Source: Henriciella algicola (GTDB taxonomy: Bacteria > Pseudomonadota > Alphaproteobacteria > Caulobacterales > Hyphomonadaceae). Taken from it: 64,000 nt of DNA. This document shows positions 44,204-53,554 of this stretch, in pieces. The notes below the pieces were generated by a model. It was not told the DNA's origin. It saw only the letters and a list, made by a program, of their open reading frames with translations, and did not search any database. The stretch is taken from NCBI RefSeq assembly GCF_003576245.1, contig NZ_QWGA01000007.1, positions 495,940 through 559,939 of the forward strand, given 5' to 3'. The translations under genes were made by a program, and so were the position numbers. Positions within the stretch are counted from its first letter, which is position 1. Each line of letters opens with the position of its first letter.

Positions 44204-45319
44204 CTAGGCAGCATTCTTGCGCTCAAGCGCGCTAACGAGTTTCTCTTTCCAGACCTTTGGCGATCCAGCCTGCACCGCCAGCAGCTTGGCGCGGCGATAG
44301 AAGAGGTGGCAGTCCACCTCCCAGGTGAAGCCCATGCCGCCATGCGTCTGGATATTCTCCTTGGAAGCAAACCAGTAGGCTTCGCTCGCCGCAAGGCGGG
44401 ATGATGCCGCAGCCTCCGGCAGCTCCGACGCATCGGTCGAAAGTGCCCACGCGCCGTAATAGCAATTTGAGCGCGCGACCTGGTTCTTCACATACATGTC
44501 AGCAAGCTTGTGCTTGATCGCCTGGTTGCCACCAATCGGACGGCCGAACGCATAGCGATCCTTGGCAAACTCGGTCGCCATTTCGAGGCAACGGTCTGCG
44601 CCGCCGAGCTGTTCGAACGCCAGCAGGACGGCTGCGCGGTCGAGCACACGGTTGTGATAGTCTTCACCTTCGCCGGCCTTGCCGAGGCGCTGGGCCGGGG
44701 CACCGTCAAAGGTGATCTCGGCGTGGCTGCGGGTCGGCTCGAGCGTGCTGACCTTCTTGCGGCTGACACCTGCTCCAGTCAGGTCGACCAGCACGAGGCT
44801 CGCGCCAGATCCTTCCTTGGCGAGGACGACCGCGTGGGTCGCAATGTCACCATCGGTGACCGGGATTTTCGTGCCGGTGAGCTTCGAGCCATCAAATGTG
44901 GTTTTGAGCTTGGAAGGCTCCGGATTGCCCGGGCCTTCGCTGGCAGCGTAACAGCCGACCACTTCGCCGCTGACGACCTTCTCAAGCACTTCCTTCTTCT
45001 GCTCTTCAGAGCCTGCCGCCTTGAGAGCTTCAGCGAAGAAATAGGTGGTCGAAGCAAATGGCACAGGCGCGAGAGCGCGGCCCATTTCTTCTGCGATCAC
45101 GCAAAGCTCCAGCATGCCGAGGCCAAGCCCGCCATACTCTTCCGGGATCGCTGTCCCGATCCAGCCCATCTCGACGACCTTGTTCCAGACGCCATCATGA
45201 TGGCTCTTGCTTTCGTCGTTCAGCACCTCACGGACATGCGCGGTGGTGCATTGTGCATTGAGAAATTTACGCGCCTCGCCCGCGAGAAATTTCTGGTCCT
45301 CTGAAAAGTCGAAATTCAT
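44204..45319 (-). CDS. acyl-CoA dehydrogenase, small subunit-like, catalytic Glu motif missing (second pair)
   Basis: 371 residues. FDFSEDQKFLAGEARKFL, TAIPEEYGGLGLG and IQTHGGMGFTWEVDCHLFYRR show the same branch as 12810-13931. At the position of the catalytic GT-x-E-I loop it reads AGSPKVWKE, so the usual base motif is absent, as in the first pair. It is the first gene of a two-gene unit. A 14-bp palindrome (45418-45431) lies about 100 bases upstream. Confidence 0.92.
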   Translation of the reverse strand: MNFDFSEDQKFLAGEARKFLNAQCTTAHVREVLNDESKSHHDGVWNKVVEMGWIGTAIPEEYGGLGLGMLELCVIAEEMGRALAPVPFASTTYFFAEALKAAGSEEQKKEVLEKVVSGEVVGCYAASEGPGNPEPSKLKTTFDGSKLTGTKIPVTDGDIATHAVVLAKEGSGASLVLVDLTGAGVSRKKVSTLEPTRSHAEITFDGAPAQRLGKAGEGEDYHNRVLDRAAVLLAFEQLGGADRCLEMATEFAKDRYAFGRPIGGNQAIKHKLADMYVKNQVARSNCYYGAWALSTDASELPEAAASSRLAASEAYWFASKENIQTHGGMGFTWEVDCHLFYRRAKLLAVQAGSPKVWKEKLVSALERKNAA

Positions 45320-45417
45320 ACGACCTCATCTCCCTTTGTAAGCCTTTGAAAGGGAGCATAGCGCGGTCTCCGCAGGCGAAAAGCGGTATCGCAAGGTAAG
45401 GAAGCTGCTGCGCGATA

Positions 45418-45431
45418 GGTGAAATTTCACC
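45418..45431. promoter_or_regulatory. 14-bp perfect palindrome, candidate operator
   Basis: GGTGAAATTTCACC reads the same on both strands. A third TTTCACCG half lies at 45438-45445, 13 bases after the one at 45425. It lies between divergent genes (acyl-CoA dehydrogenase on minus, a hypothetical protein on plus), as expected of a TetR- or GntR-type operator. No regulator is encoded beside it. Confidence 0.35.
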
Positions 45432-45493
45432 GACCTGTTTCACCGCGTCTCAAAACTGCTGTGCCATAGCAATTCCCAGACTGGAGTACGCGA

Positions 45494-46066
45494 ATGGCCA
45501 AGGCACTGTTTCACAAGTCACAGCGGGTTTTCATCAAGCCCGTCGGCACGTGGGGAATCATCGAGAAAGTCATCCCTCACTGGGTGAAGGATGTCGAAGA
45601 ACCTCTGCGCGTGACCTATGATGTCGGTCTTGGACGCGAGTTTTCCGCCCCCGAGCTTGTCTCTGAAGAGGTGATGCACGGCCGGTCCAAGGCGCGGATG
45701 GAAGATGACCCGACCACGGAACACTGGCGCATCCAGCGCGCCAAGAACCGCTGGCAGGAAAGCGATGACGTTTCCGGCCACCCTTTCCCCGGCACGTTCC
45801 CGGTCGTCATGACCGATGAGAATGACTGGGGCGGCTGGCGCGTGCCGGGGTCAGAATATGACCGCGATCCACACAAGATCGAGTATCAGGCCCGCCTGAT
45901 CGTGAACTCGCCGCAACTTCTCTCCATGGTTCGCAAGCTGGCCGAGTATACTGCCCGCCATCCTGATCAGGTCCCCGACGAGATGAAGACCCTGCTTAGA
46001 CCGGCCAAGGATGCGCTGCGCCACATCTATGATGTCGCGAGCGCGCCGAGACAGGCTGCAGAGTAA
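45494..46066 (+). CDS. conserved hypothetical cytoplasmic protein
   Basis: 190 residues without signal peptide or membrane helix. The sequence has a basic N terminus (AKALFHKSQRVFIKPVG), a Trp-rich middle (HPFPGTFPVVMTDENDWGGWRVPGSEYDRDPHKIEYQ) and a helical C-terminal third. GGAGTACGCG precedes the ATG. I do not recognise a domain. It is a plausible real gene from its codon pattern and ribosome site, and it is followed after 83 bases by pepN. Confidence 0.8.
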   Translation: MAKALFHKSQRVFIKPVGTWGIIEKVIPHWVKDVEEPLRVTYDVGLGREFSAPELVSEEVMHGRSKARMEDDPTTEHWRIQRAKNRWQESDDVSGHPFPGTFPVVMTDENDWGGWRVPGSEYDRDPHKIEYQARLIVNSPQLLSMVRKLAEYTARHPDQVPDEMKTLLRPAKDALRHIYDVASAPRQAAE

Positions 46067-46149
46067 AGTCAGCCCATCCCATCGCGGGTGATTGAGAGGC
46101 CCGAGGAGACATCCTATCTGTCATGCAGGACGATGACAGAGGATGAATC

Positions 46150-48747
46150 ATGCTGCGCACAGACACGCCCGTTTCGGTAAAGCTGGAAGAGTACACGCCC
46201 TATCCATTTGAGATCGACCAGGTCTCGCTGGACTTCTCTCTCGAACCAGCAGCGACACGGGTGAAAGCACGCATGAATGTCCGCCGCACGCAGCCAGGCG
46301 CGCTTGTTCTCGACGGCGTCAAACTGGACCTCAATGAGATCCGCCTCGACGGTAAAACGCTCGGCCCTGATGCCTATGAGCGTACCGACGAGACGCTGAC
46401 GATCCACAAAGTCCCGGATAAGTTTGTCCTTGAGACCGACGTCACCATCAACCCGTCCGCCAATACCGCGCTATCAGGTCTCTACATCTCTGGCGGACGC
46501 TTCTGCAGCCAGTGCGAGGCGACGGGCTTTCGCCACATCACCTACTGGCCAGACCGCCCTGACGTGATGAGCCGCTTCCATGTGCGCATGGATGCCGACA
46601 AGTCTAAGTATCCCATCCTGCTGTCCAACGGCACGCCAGGCGAAAGCGGCGATCATTCTGATGGCCGCCACTACGCCGAATGGGACGACCCGCACCCAAA
46701 GCCGTCCTACCTCTTTGCCCTCTGCGCTGGCGACTATGATGTCTGGCGCGACACCTTCACCACGATGAATGGCGACCATGTCGACCTCGGCGTCTATGTC
46801 GACAAGGGGCAGGCCGCCAGCGCCGAATGGGCAATGGAAAGCCTCAAAGCCTCGATGAAATGGGATGAGGAGCGGTTCGGCCGGGCCTATGATCTTGGCG
46901 TCTTCAACATCGTCGCCGTGCGCGACTTCAATTTCGGCGCCATGGAAAATAAGGGTCTGAATATCTTCAATTCGGCCTACGTCCTCGCGAGCCAGGAAAG
47001 CGCCACCGATGCCGACTTCGAAGCGATCGAGAGCATCGTCGGCCACGAATATTTCCACAACTGGACCGGCAACCGCATCACCTGCCGCGACTGGTTCCAG
47101 CTCTGCCTCAAGGAAGGCCTGACGGTCTTCCGCGATCAGGAGTTCTCATCAGACCTGCGCTCACGCCCGGTCCAGCGCATCAAGGACGTCATGCGCCTTC
47201 GCGCACGTCAGTTCGCTGAAGATGCTGGCCCGCTCGCCCACCCTGTCCGTCCGAGCAAATATGGCTCCATCGACAATCTGTACACAGCGACAGTCTACGA
47301 GAAGGGCTCCGAGCTTATCCGTGCACTGACCGTCTTTATAGGGATCAATGCCTTCAACAAAGGCATGCAGATCTATTTCGACGAGTATGATGGCACTGCC
47401 TCTACTATCGAGGACTTCTACAGCTGTTTCGAAAAAGCGTCCGGCAAGGATCTCAGCCAGTTCCGCCGCTGGTACGCTCAGGCCGGCACGCCTGAAGTGA
47501 AGGTGGAGGAAAGCTGGGACGCCGCAAGCAGCACGCTCACACTCACCCTCTCGCAGAAGACGCCCGCAACGCCCGGCCAGCCAACTAAAGAACCTGTGCC
47601 GATCCCGCTTCGCACCGCCCTGCTCGACGGCAATGGCGCCCATGTCAGCGTCGAAGGCTGGGACAATGGCGAAGGCGTCATCGTGCTTGAAGATAAGAAG
47701 ATAACCGTCGACCTGAAGGTCACGGGCACAAGCGAAAAGCCGCTCCTCTCCATCAATCGCCAGTTCAGCGCGCCGATCCGTATCGACCGTGAACTCACCA
47801 ATGAGGTTTTGCTGGAGCTTGCAGCCGCCGAAACCGACCCATTCAACATCTGGGACAATTTCCAGACGCTTGCCCGCACCGAAGTCTTTCGCCTGCTGGA
47901 TAATCCGCAGTCGCCGCCAGATGAGGCGCTGGTTGGCGCACTCGGCGATGCTGTCCGGTCGAACGAAAGCGACCCGGCTTTTGCCGCGCTGCTCACCGCG
48001 CTGCCTGACATTGGAGAACTGTTCCAGCACCGCGAACCGGTAGACCCCGCAGGCCTGAACGATGCCCGCAAGCGCCTGCGCAAGGCGCTGGCCGAGAACC
48101 TCAAACCCGACGCCGAACGCATTCTTGCCAAGCCGTCCCCTGCCCCGTTCAAACCGGACGCCGAACAAGCCGGCATTCGCGCCCTGCGCTCTGCCATGAT
48201 TGGCCTCACCGGCGCGCTCGACACCGCCGACGCGTCACGCAAGCTGAAGAGCCTGTTCGATGCTGCGCCGAACATGACCGAAAGCCTCGCCTGCCTTCGC
48301 ACGCTCGTGCCGTTTCAGACGCCAGAGCGCGACGAGGTAATTGAGAGCTTCTACGAAACCTGGAATGAGAACCCACTGGTCATCGACAAGTGGTTTGCCG
48401 TCCAGGCTGGCCAGGGCACAGCCGACGATGCACGCCGCCTGTCACAGCATCCCGATTTTGATCTCTCGAACCCGAACCGGGTGCGGTCGGTGGCCGCCGC
48501 CTTCTCGATGACCAACCTTGCCGCCTTCCACGCCCGCGACGGCGAGGGGCACAAGGTGATCGGCGACATTATCCTCGAAGCCGACAAGCGCAACCCGGCC
48601 CTCGCCGCCCGCCTGCTCACCAGCTTTGAGCAGTGGCGGAAGCTGGAGCCCGTCGCCAAGGCCAGCGCTGAAAAGGTGCTCAAACAGCTTCAGTCGGAGT
48701 CGCTTTCGAAGAACGCGTCCGACATCCTTGCCCGCGCCCTCGGCTAA
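46150..48747 (+). CDS. pepN: aminopeptidase N
   Basis: 865 residues, the usual length of the bacterial M1 type. The exopeptidase motif is GAMENKGLN (GAMEN at 263-267), and the zinc site is HEYFH at 299-303 with Glu322 18 residues after the second His. WTGNR and the Tyr region TATVYEKGSE complete the active site, and the C-terminal helical half (from about 530) is of the long type. It removes N-terminal residues from peptides in the cytosol. It lies directly before a PleC-like histidine kinase, an arrangement I recall from Caulobacter. Confidence 0.97.
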   Translation: MLRTDTPVSVKLEEYTPYPFEIDQVSLDFSLEPAATRVKARMNVRRTQPGALVLDGVKLDLNEIRLDGKTLGPDAYERTDETLTIHKVPDKFVLETDVTINPSANTALSGLYISGGRFCSQCEATGFRHITYWPDRPDVMSRFHVRMDADKSKYPILLSNGTPGESGDHSDGRHYAEWDDPHPKPSYLFALCAGDYDVWRDTFTTMNGDHVDLGVYVDKGQAASAEWAMESLKASMKWDEERFGRAYDLGVFNIVAVRDFNFGAMENKGLNIFNSAYVLASQESATDADFEAIESIVGHEYFHNWTGNRITCRDWFQLCLKEGLTVFRDQEFSSDLRSRPVQRIKDVMRLRARQFAEDAGPLAHPVRPSKYGSIDNLYTATVYEKGSELIRALTVFIGINAFNKGMQIYFDEYDGTASTIEDFYSCFEKASGKDLSQFRRWYAQAGTPEVKVEESWDAASSTLTLTLSQKTPATPGQPTKEPVPIPLRTALLDGNGAHVSVEGWDNGEGVIVLEDKKITVDLKVTGTSEKPLLSINRQFSAPIRIDRELTNEVLLELAAAETDPFNIWDNFQTLARTEVFRLLDNPQSPPDEALVGALGDAVRSNESDPAFAALLTALPDIGELFQHREPVDPAGLNDARKRLRKALAENLKPDAERILAKPSPAPFKPDAEQAGIRALRSAMIGLTGALDTADASRKLKSLFDAAPNMTESLACLRTLVPFQTPERDEVIESFYETWNENPLVIDKWFAVQAGQGTADDARRLSQHPDFDLSNPNRVRSVAAAFSMTNLAAFHARDGEGHKVIGDIILEADKRNPALAARLLTSFEQWRKLEPVAKASAEKVLKQLQSESLSKNASDILARALG

Positions 48748-48828
48748 GGCGACAAGCCCCTATTAACCCTAACGAAAAGCTTTTCTGATCAAGCAGGAAA
48801 GTTGACGGGGTTGATAAGGGGCACGCCC

Positions 48829-51201
48829 TTGGCGAAGCAGAATGACAAGGAAAAGCGTCCCAAGCGGAACGCCGAAGGTCGGCCGGCCTCCCCCGCTGTT
48901 CTGGTCGTCACCTTTGTGATCCTTGCTGCGTCCATCGCCATGGTCGCATGGAATGCCCAGTCGACGCGCGATGCCAATGCACTTCGTCTTGCTGAACGCG
49001 ACGCACTTCTCACCAGCCATGCGCTGAACTCTGCTGCCGACCGTGCAACGGAAAAGCTGGATGTCCTTCGTGCTTCGGGTCGCAGGCTCGGCGCCATTGA
49101 TGCCACAGACATCGGTGTCGATAGCCTCATTTCGATTCAGGCTGCGCGCGGCTCCAATGATGAGCGCAATCGCCAGCTCGCTGCGCTTGCGCAGGAAATG
49201 ATCGCTGCCGGTGTGCGCCTGCGGATCACGCCGAACAACGAAATCATGCTCATCCACCCGCTCGATGAAGCGGCGGGTACCGTCATGCGCGTGTCGCTGG
49301 ACAAGTGGCTGCCCGGTGCAAATGCATCCCAGCGCATCATTCTTGACGGTGATCGCACAGTGTCTATCGGCGGCGACAGCGTCCTTCCCCCAAATGCAGC
49401 CGTGCTGAATGGTAAAAGCAGCTTTCGGTGGCAGGGTCTGACTAGCCGCTCGCTGACCGCTTGTTCAGACGTAGCCGGAGCCAATTTCAGGCTCTGCCTC
49501 AACCGGGCGAGCCCGATCCTGACGCAGGCCAATGCCCTTCAGTTTCTCCTCTACGCCATCCTTCTCGGTGCGCCCGCTTTGGCGGTCTTCGGCCTCTACC
49601 GCACCGCCCGCGGTGCGAACCCCGCAGCCGAGGCGACGAAGCGCGACGATCCAAAGGCCGTACGCGTCGCGAACGCAGCCGAAAATGGCCAGCTTGGCGC
49701 ATGGCAGATATCCCCAGAGACCGGCATGGCCTGGCTGAATGATCAGACTGCACGCCTCTTCGGCTTGCAACTGGCTGGCGAGCTTCACCTGTCCGAACTC
49801 ATGGAACAGATATTCCCCGAACATCGTGAGAACTTCCAGCGCGCAATTGATGCCTGCCGGACGGGCAAGCCGATGTCCGTCGATGTGGCGACCAAGATGT
49901 CACGCGGCGAAACCTTCGTCGAGTTTCGCGGCAGCATGGACCGGCTGGATCACGCCGCTCAGCCGACCATGAGCGGTGTCGTTTTCGACGTTACTGAAGC
50001 GGTCCGGCAGCGGGAGCGTCAGCGCTCTTCTGAAGCTCGCCTACGGCTCGCCATTGAACACTTTCCTTGCCCGTTCGCCCTCTGGGATGGTCGCCGCCGG
50101 CTTACCTTCTGGAACAAGGCATTCGTACAGCTTTTCCAGCTGGAGGAGGTCGTCAGGGTCGGTGTCGCCTATGAGACCATCATGCTGGCCCGCACCGCCA
50201 ATGCCGTCAGCGAACGCGGCTCGGAAGAAGACCCCCACACGACAATTGTCGGGCTGGCGACAGGCCAGTGGATCAAGGTTGTCGAACGCCGCTCGCCCGC
50301 TGGCGGTGTCATCACATTCGGCCTCGACGTAACGCAGGATGTGAAGAGCGAAGACGAACTCGTCCGCCAGAAGAAGAAGCTCAGCGCTGCCGTGCAGGAG
50401 CTTGCCCGCTCCGAAGGGCATAACGCAGAACTTGCCCGCAAATACAATGAAGAGAAGGCCAAGGCCGAACGCTCTGCTGACTCCAAGAGTGCCTTCCTAG
50501 CCAATATGAGCCATGAGTTGCGCACGCCTCTCAATGCGATCAACGGCTTCTCGGAAATCCTCGTGAACGAGATGTATGGCGCGCTCGGCGATGAGCGCTA
50601 CCGCGATTATGCGCGCGATATCCTGACCTCAGGTCAGCACCTTCTCGACATGATCAACGACATCCTCGACATCGCCAAGATCGAGGCTGGCAAGATGACG
50701 ATCGACCCGAAACCGATCGACCTCGTCGACCCGGTCGATGCCGCTGTCCGCATGATCCGGCGCAAGGCTGAGGAGAAGAACGTCCACCTCTCGCTGCAGG
50801 CCCCCGATGATTTGCCTGAGGTCGATGCTGACCACCGCGCTGTGCGCCAGATGGTGCTCAACCTACTCTCAAACGCGATCAAGTTCACCGACGATGGCGG
50901 GCGCGTGATTGTTGCTGTGCAGGATAAGGGCGACTTTGTCCGTGTGGCCGTTCGCGACACAGGCGTCGGCATCCCGAAAGAACATCTTCCGCGTCTCGCT
51001 CAGCCATTTGAACAGGTTCATGAGACGAGGGAGCGCAATTATGAAGGCACGGGCCTCGGCCTCGCCCTCACCAAATCCTTTGCTGAAATGCATGGTGGCC
51101 GCTTCTCGATCGCCAGCGAAGTCGGCAAGGGAACAATGGTCAGCTTCTACCTGCCGGTCAGCAAGACCACGACGTCGAGCCCCAGCATCGCAATGGCCTG
51201 A
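48829..51201 (+). CDS. pleC: PleC-like sensor histidine kinase
   Basis: 790 residues from the TTG at 48829, preceded by AAGGGG at 7-base spacing; TTG at 48802 is a less favoured alternative and no ATG is available near the start. One membrane helix lies near residues 22-44 and another near 235-258, bounding a periplasmic sensor domain. Two PAS-like domains follow. The His kinase core has FLANMSHELRTPLNA (His about 562) and a HATPase domain with NLLSNAIKF, DTGVGIP, YEGTGLGLALTKS. The core strongly resembles the PleC/DivJ family, which sets the DivK/CtrA phospho-state at the pole. PopZ is also in this window. PleC is preferred over DivJ because of the pepN neighbour and periplasmic domain. Confidence 0.82.
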   Translation: MAKQNDKEKRPKRNAEGRPASPAVLVVTFVILAASIAMVAWNAQSTRDANALRLAERDALLTSHALNSAADRATEKLDVLRASGRRLGAIDATDIGVDSLISIQAARGSNDERNRQLAALAQEMIAAGVRLRITPNNEIMLIHPLDEAAGTVMRVSLDKWLPGANASQRIILDGDRTVSIGGDSVLPPNAAVLNGKSSFRWQGLTSRSLTACSDVAGANFRLCLNRASPILTQANALQFLLYAILLGAPALAVFGLYRTARGANPAAEATKRDDPKAVRVANAAENGQLGAWQISPETGMAWLNDQTARLFGLQLAGELHLSELMEQIFPEHRENFQRAIDACRTGKPMSVDVATKMSRGETFVEFRGSMDRLDHAAQPTMSGVVFDVTEAVRQRERQRSSEARLRLAIEHFPCPFALWDGRRRLTFWNKAFVQLFQLEEVVRVGVAYETIMLARTANAVSERGSEEDPHTTIVGLATGQWIKVVERRSPAGGVITFGLDVTQDVKSEDELVRQKKKLSAAVQELARSEGHNAELARKYNEEKAKAERSADSKSAFLANMSHELRTPLNAINGFSEILVNEMYGALGDERYRDYARDILTSGQHLLDMINDILDIAKIEAGKMTIDPKPIDLVDPVDAAVRMIRRKAEEKNVHLSLQAPDDLPEVDADHRAVRQMVLNLLSNAIKFTDDGGRVIVAVQDKGDFVRVAVRDTGVGIPKEHLPRLAQPFEQVHETRERNYEGTGLGLALTKSFAEMHGGRFSIASEVGKGTMVSFYLPVSKTTTSSPSIAMA

Positions 51202-51825
51202 TCAGCCGTCGAGGCTCTCATCCGCCTCATCTGTGCGGGGCACTGCCCGCTCTGCGATAAACCCTGCCGCTTTCTCAACGCACAGACGTCCAGCATCAGA
51301 CAACGCACGGGCGCGGGCAAGATCTCCCTTCGCCGCAGCGCCTGATCGCGCCGAGACAGACTGTTGCGCGACCGGGACGCGGCTACGGCCATCGAGCAGG
51401 GTCAGCTGAAGTTCGCAGACGCCTTCGGTTCCCTCCAGTGAGAACTCAGACACGCGCCAGTAGAGCTCATACTCGCCGCTCACGCCCGTCACATCATCGA
51501 CAGCCAGCCCCGGCGCATCGCCCTGGAAAGCATCGAGCAGCGTTACCTGGAACATGCGCGTCGCCCGATCGGCCCAGGCCACGCCGGAGACAACTTTCAG
51601 GCCGCCATCCGGGCTCTGCGATGTGATCGTGCGCGACGCAAACAGGCGCGGCGCATCAGGCTCGCGGATCACCACATGCGTGCGCAACTCAGCCAGTGCC
51701 TGCGGCTCTGCCAGCCGATAGACCGCTTCTGGCTTTGGCTGTTCTGGCAGGACGGACACACAGCCAGCGGCAGCGATCGAAACCGTGAGCGCAGCGGCGG
51801 TGCAGATGCTTCTCTTGGAGGTCAT
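51202..51825 (-). CDS. ABC-type lipid transport auxiliary lipoprotein
   Basis: 207 residues. A lipobox AAGC near residue 22 is followed by VSVLPEQPKPEAVYRL and a beta-rich domain with RTHVVIREPDAPRLFASRTI and VVSGVAWADRATRMFQV, the pattern of the PqiC/ABC-transport auxiliary lipoproteins. It overlaps mlaD by 4 bases, so it belongs to that operon and would form the outer-membrane end of the lipid pathway. Its stop codon abuts that of the convergent pleC-like gene with no base between them. Confidence 0.85.
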   Translation of the reverse strand: MTSKRSICTAAALTVSIAAAGCVSVLPEQPKPEAVYRLAEPQALAELRTHVVIREPDAPRLFASRTITSQSPDGGLKVVSGVAWADRATRMFQVTLLDAFQGDAPGLAVDDVTGVSGEYELYWRVSEFSLEGTEGVCELQLTLLDGRSRVPVAQQSVSARSGAAAKGDLARARALSDAGRLCVEKAAGFIAERAVPRTDEADESLDG

Positions 51826-52784
51826 TCTCCATCCTTCTCATATGGCAGCGGATCGCTCCGCAGGAGGCCTTGCGGGTTCTGTTCGATTTCACGCGTCAAT
51901 CGGTCCAGCCGCGCAATGAGAACGCGCAAGTCCTGCGCAACGATCCGGAAATCGACAACAGCATCTGTCCCTGGCCCTTCGATCACGGTCGCAGCTGCAT
52001 CAACAGCGCCCTCAACGCGCTCGATGGCGGACTGGGCAGACGTCGTGACCGCTTCGAGATCTTCAGTGATCGACGAGATCTCTTCGCCAATGCGCTTGAC
52101 CTCGACACTCGCATCACGGCCAAGCTGGCCAAGATCGCGCGAGGCCTGATCGAAGCTCTGCGCCGCATTATTGGCGTTCTGGAGGAGGTCGTTCACATCG
52201 GTGAAGATCTCGCCATTGCCGCTCAGCGCTGATGTGATGGCTTCAACATTCTGCACCGTGTTGGACACGGCATCGATATTTTCCTGGCTGAGTAGCTCAT
52301 CGATCCTCTCAAGCGCCAGTGTTGCCCGGCCCATGACCTCTGTACCGCTGGAAACCAGCGCGCTCAGCGGATTGGATTCGGTCTTGATCTCAGGGATGTT
52401 CTCGCTTGAAGCGCGCTTCAGCCATTCAGCCTGCGGCGCACCGGCGTTGATCTGGATGAAGGTGACCCCGGTGATACCCGCAAACTCGATCGAAGCGGTG
52501 GAGTCGGTCTTCACGGGCGTCTCATTGTCGACGCGAAGGCGCGCGCGGACCTTGGAGGCATCATCCCGGTCAATCCCGATCGATGTCACTTCGCCCACCT
52601 TGATACCGATATACCGGACCGATGCGCCCTCCTCGAGCGTCACCGGCCCTTCAAAGACCGCATCATACACATCGTAATCACGGTTGAACTGCGACTGGCC
52701 AAGCCACAGCACAAAGCCGAGAGCCGCGAGCGCCGCGATGATGACGAATGCGCCAATCAGCGCATAGTTTGCGCGTGTTTCCAT
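51822..52784 (-). CDS. mlaD: MlaD family lipid transport protein
   Basis: 320 residues. An N-terminal membrane helix (ALIGAFVIIAALAALGFVLWLG, residues 8-29) is followed by the MCE domain (DYDVYDAVFEGPVTLEEGASVRYIGIKVGEV, about residues 36-115). A long helical part rich in Ala, Ser and Gln (about 130-300) would form the needle or tether. The protein hexamerises in the periplasm and carries lipids between membranes. GGAGAG precedes the ATG, and the start overlaps the stop of the ATPase gene (TAATG). Length fits the longer MCE proteins of alphaproteobacteria. Confidence 0.92.
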   Translation of the reverse strand: METRANYALIGAFVIIAALAALGFVLWLGQSQFNRDYDVYDAVFEGPVTLEEGASVRYIGIKVGEVTSIGIDRDDASKVRARLRVDNETPVKTDSTASIEFAGITGVTFIQINAGAPQAEWLKRASSENIPEIKTESNPLSALVSSGTEVMGRATLALERIDELLSQENIDAVSNTVQNVEAITSALSGNGEIFTDVNDLLQNANNAAQSFDQASRDLGQLGRDASVEVKRIGEEISSITEDLEAVTTSAQSAIERVEGAVDAAATVIEGPGTDAVVDFRIVAQDLRVLIARLDRLTREIEQNPQGLLRSDPLPYEKDGE

Positions 52785-53554
52785 TAGCTCTCTCCAGCCT
52801 GTGCTGCCCGCCCGCGCGGGCCGCAGAAATAGTCCTGTATCCAGGGGTCGTCATTGCGACGAAGCTCTTCAATCGTACCGGCCGCGATGACTTTCTTACG
52901 GCCAAGTACCGCGATCCGGTCACAGGTCGCAACCAGCGTATCAACATCATGGGTGACCAGAAACACGGTAAGCGACAGCGCGCTCTGCAGCTCGCGCACC
53001 AGCGTATCAAAGCCTGCCGCCGTGATCGGGTCGAGACCGGCCGTCGGCTCATCAAGGAAAAGGATCGGCGGGTCGAGCGCCAGCGCCCGCGCCAGGGCTG
53101 CCCGCTTGCGCATACCACCAGAGAGGTCTGACGGGAATTTCGGCCCGGCGCTATCATCCAGACCGGACATTCGCAGCTTCTGGTCGGCAAGCTGCTTCAT
53201 AAGTGGTTCTGGAAGGTCTGTATGCTCACGCATCGGGACCATAACGTTTTCGCGCACGGTGAGGTTCGAAAACAGCGCGCCGTCCTGGAACATGATGCCC
53301 CAGAGGTTCTGGACTTCACGCAAATCATCGCCCGAAAGGTCTGTGACGTTCTGATCGAAGACCTCCACCGTGCCGGTCTCCGGTGGCTTCAGTCCGACGA
53401 TGGCGCGAAGCAGGACTGACTTGCCGGTACCCGACGGGCCGATAACACCAAGCACCTCGCCTTTCATCACATCGAGATCGAGCCCCTCATGCACCGTGTG
53501 CGTGCCATAAGCGGTCGTGAGCCCGCGAACCTTGATCGCAATTTCTTCGCTCAT
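52784..53554 (-). CDS. mlaF: MlaF family lipid transport ATPase
   Basis: 256 residues from the ATG at 53554, which overlaps the mlaE stop (ATGA); a longer reading to 53689 lies inside mlaE and is rejected. Walker A is GPSGTGKS (residues 39-46), the ABC signature LSGGMRKR, and Walker B ILFLDEPTAGLDP followed by the H-loop LVTHD. This is the cytosolic ATPase for the MlaE permease. Confidence 0.95.
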   Translation of the reverse strand: MSEEIAIKVRGLTTAYGTHTVHEGLDLDVMKGEVLGVIGPSGTGKSVLLRAIVGLKPPETGTVEVFDQNVTDLSGDDLREVQNLWGIMFQDGALFSNLTVRENVMVPMREHTDLPEPLMKQLADQKLRMSGLDDSAGPKFPSDLSGGMRKRAALARALALDPPILFLDEPTAGLDPITAAGFDTLVRELQSALSLTVFLVTHDVDTLVATCDRIAVLGRKKVIAAGTIEELRRNDDPWIQDYFCGPRGRAAQAGES

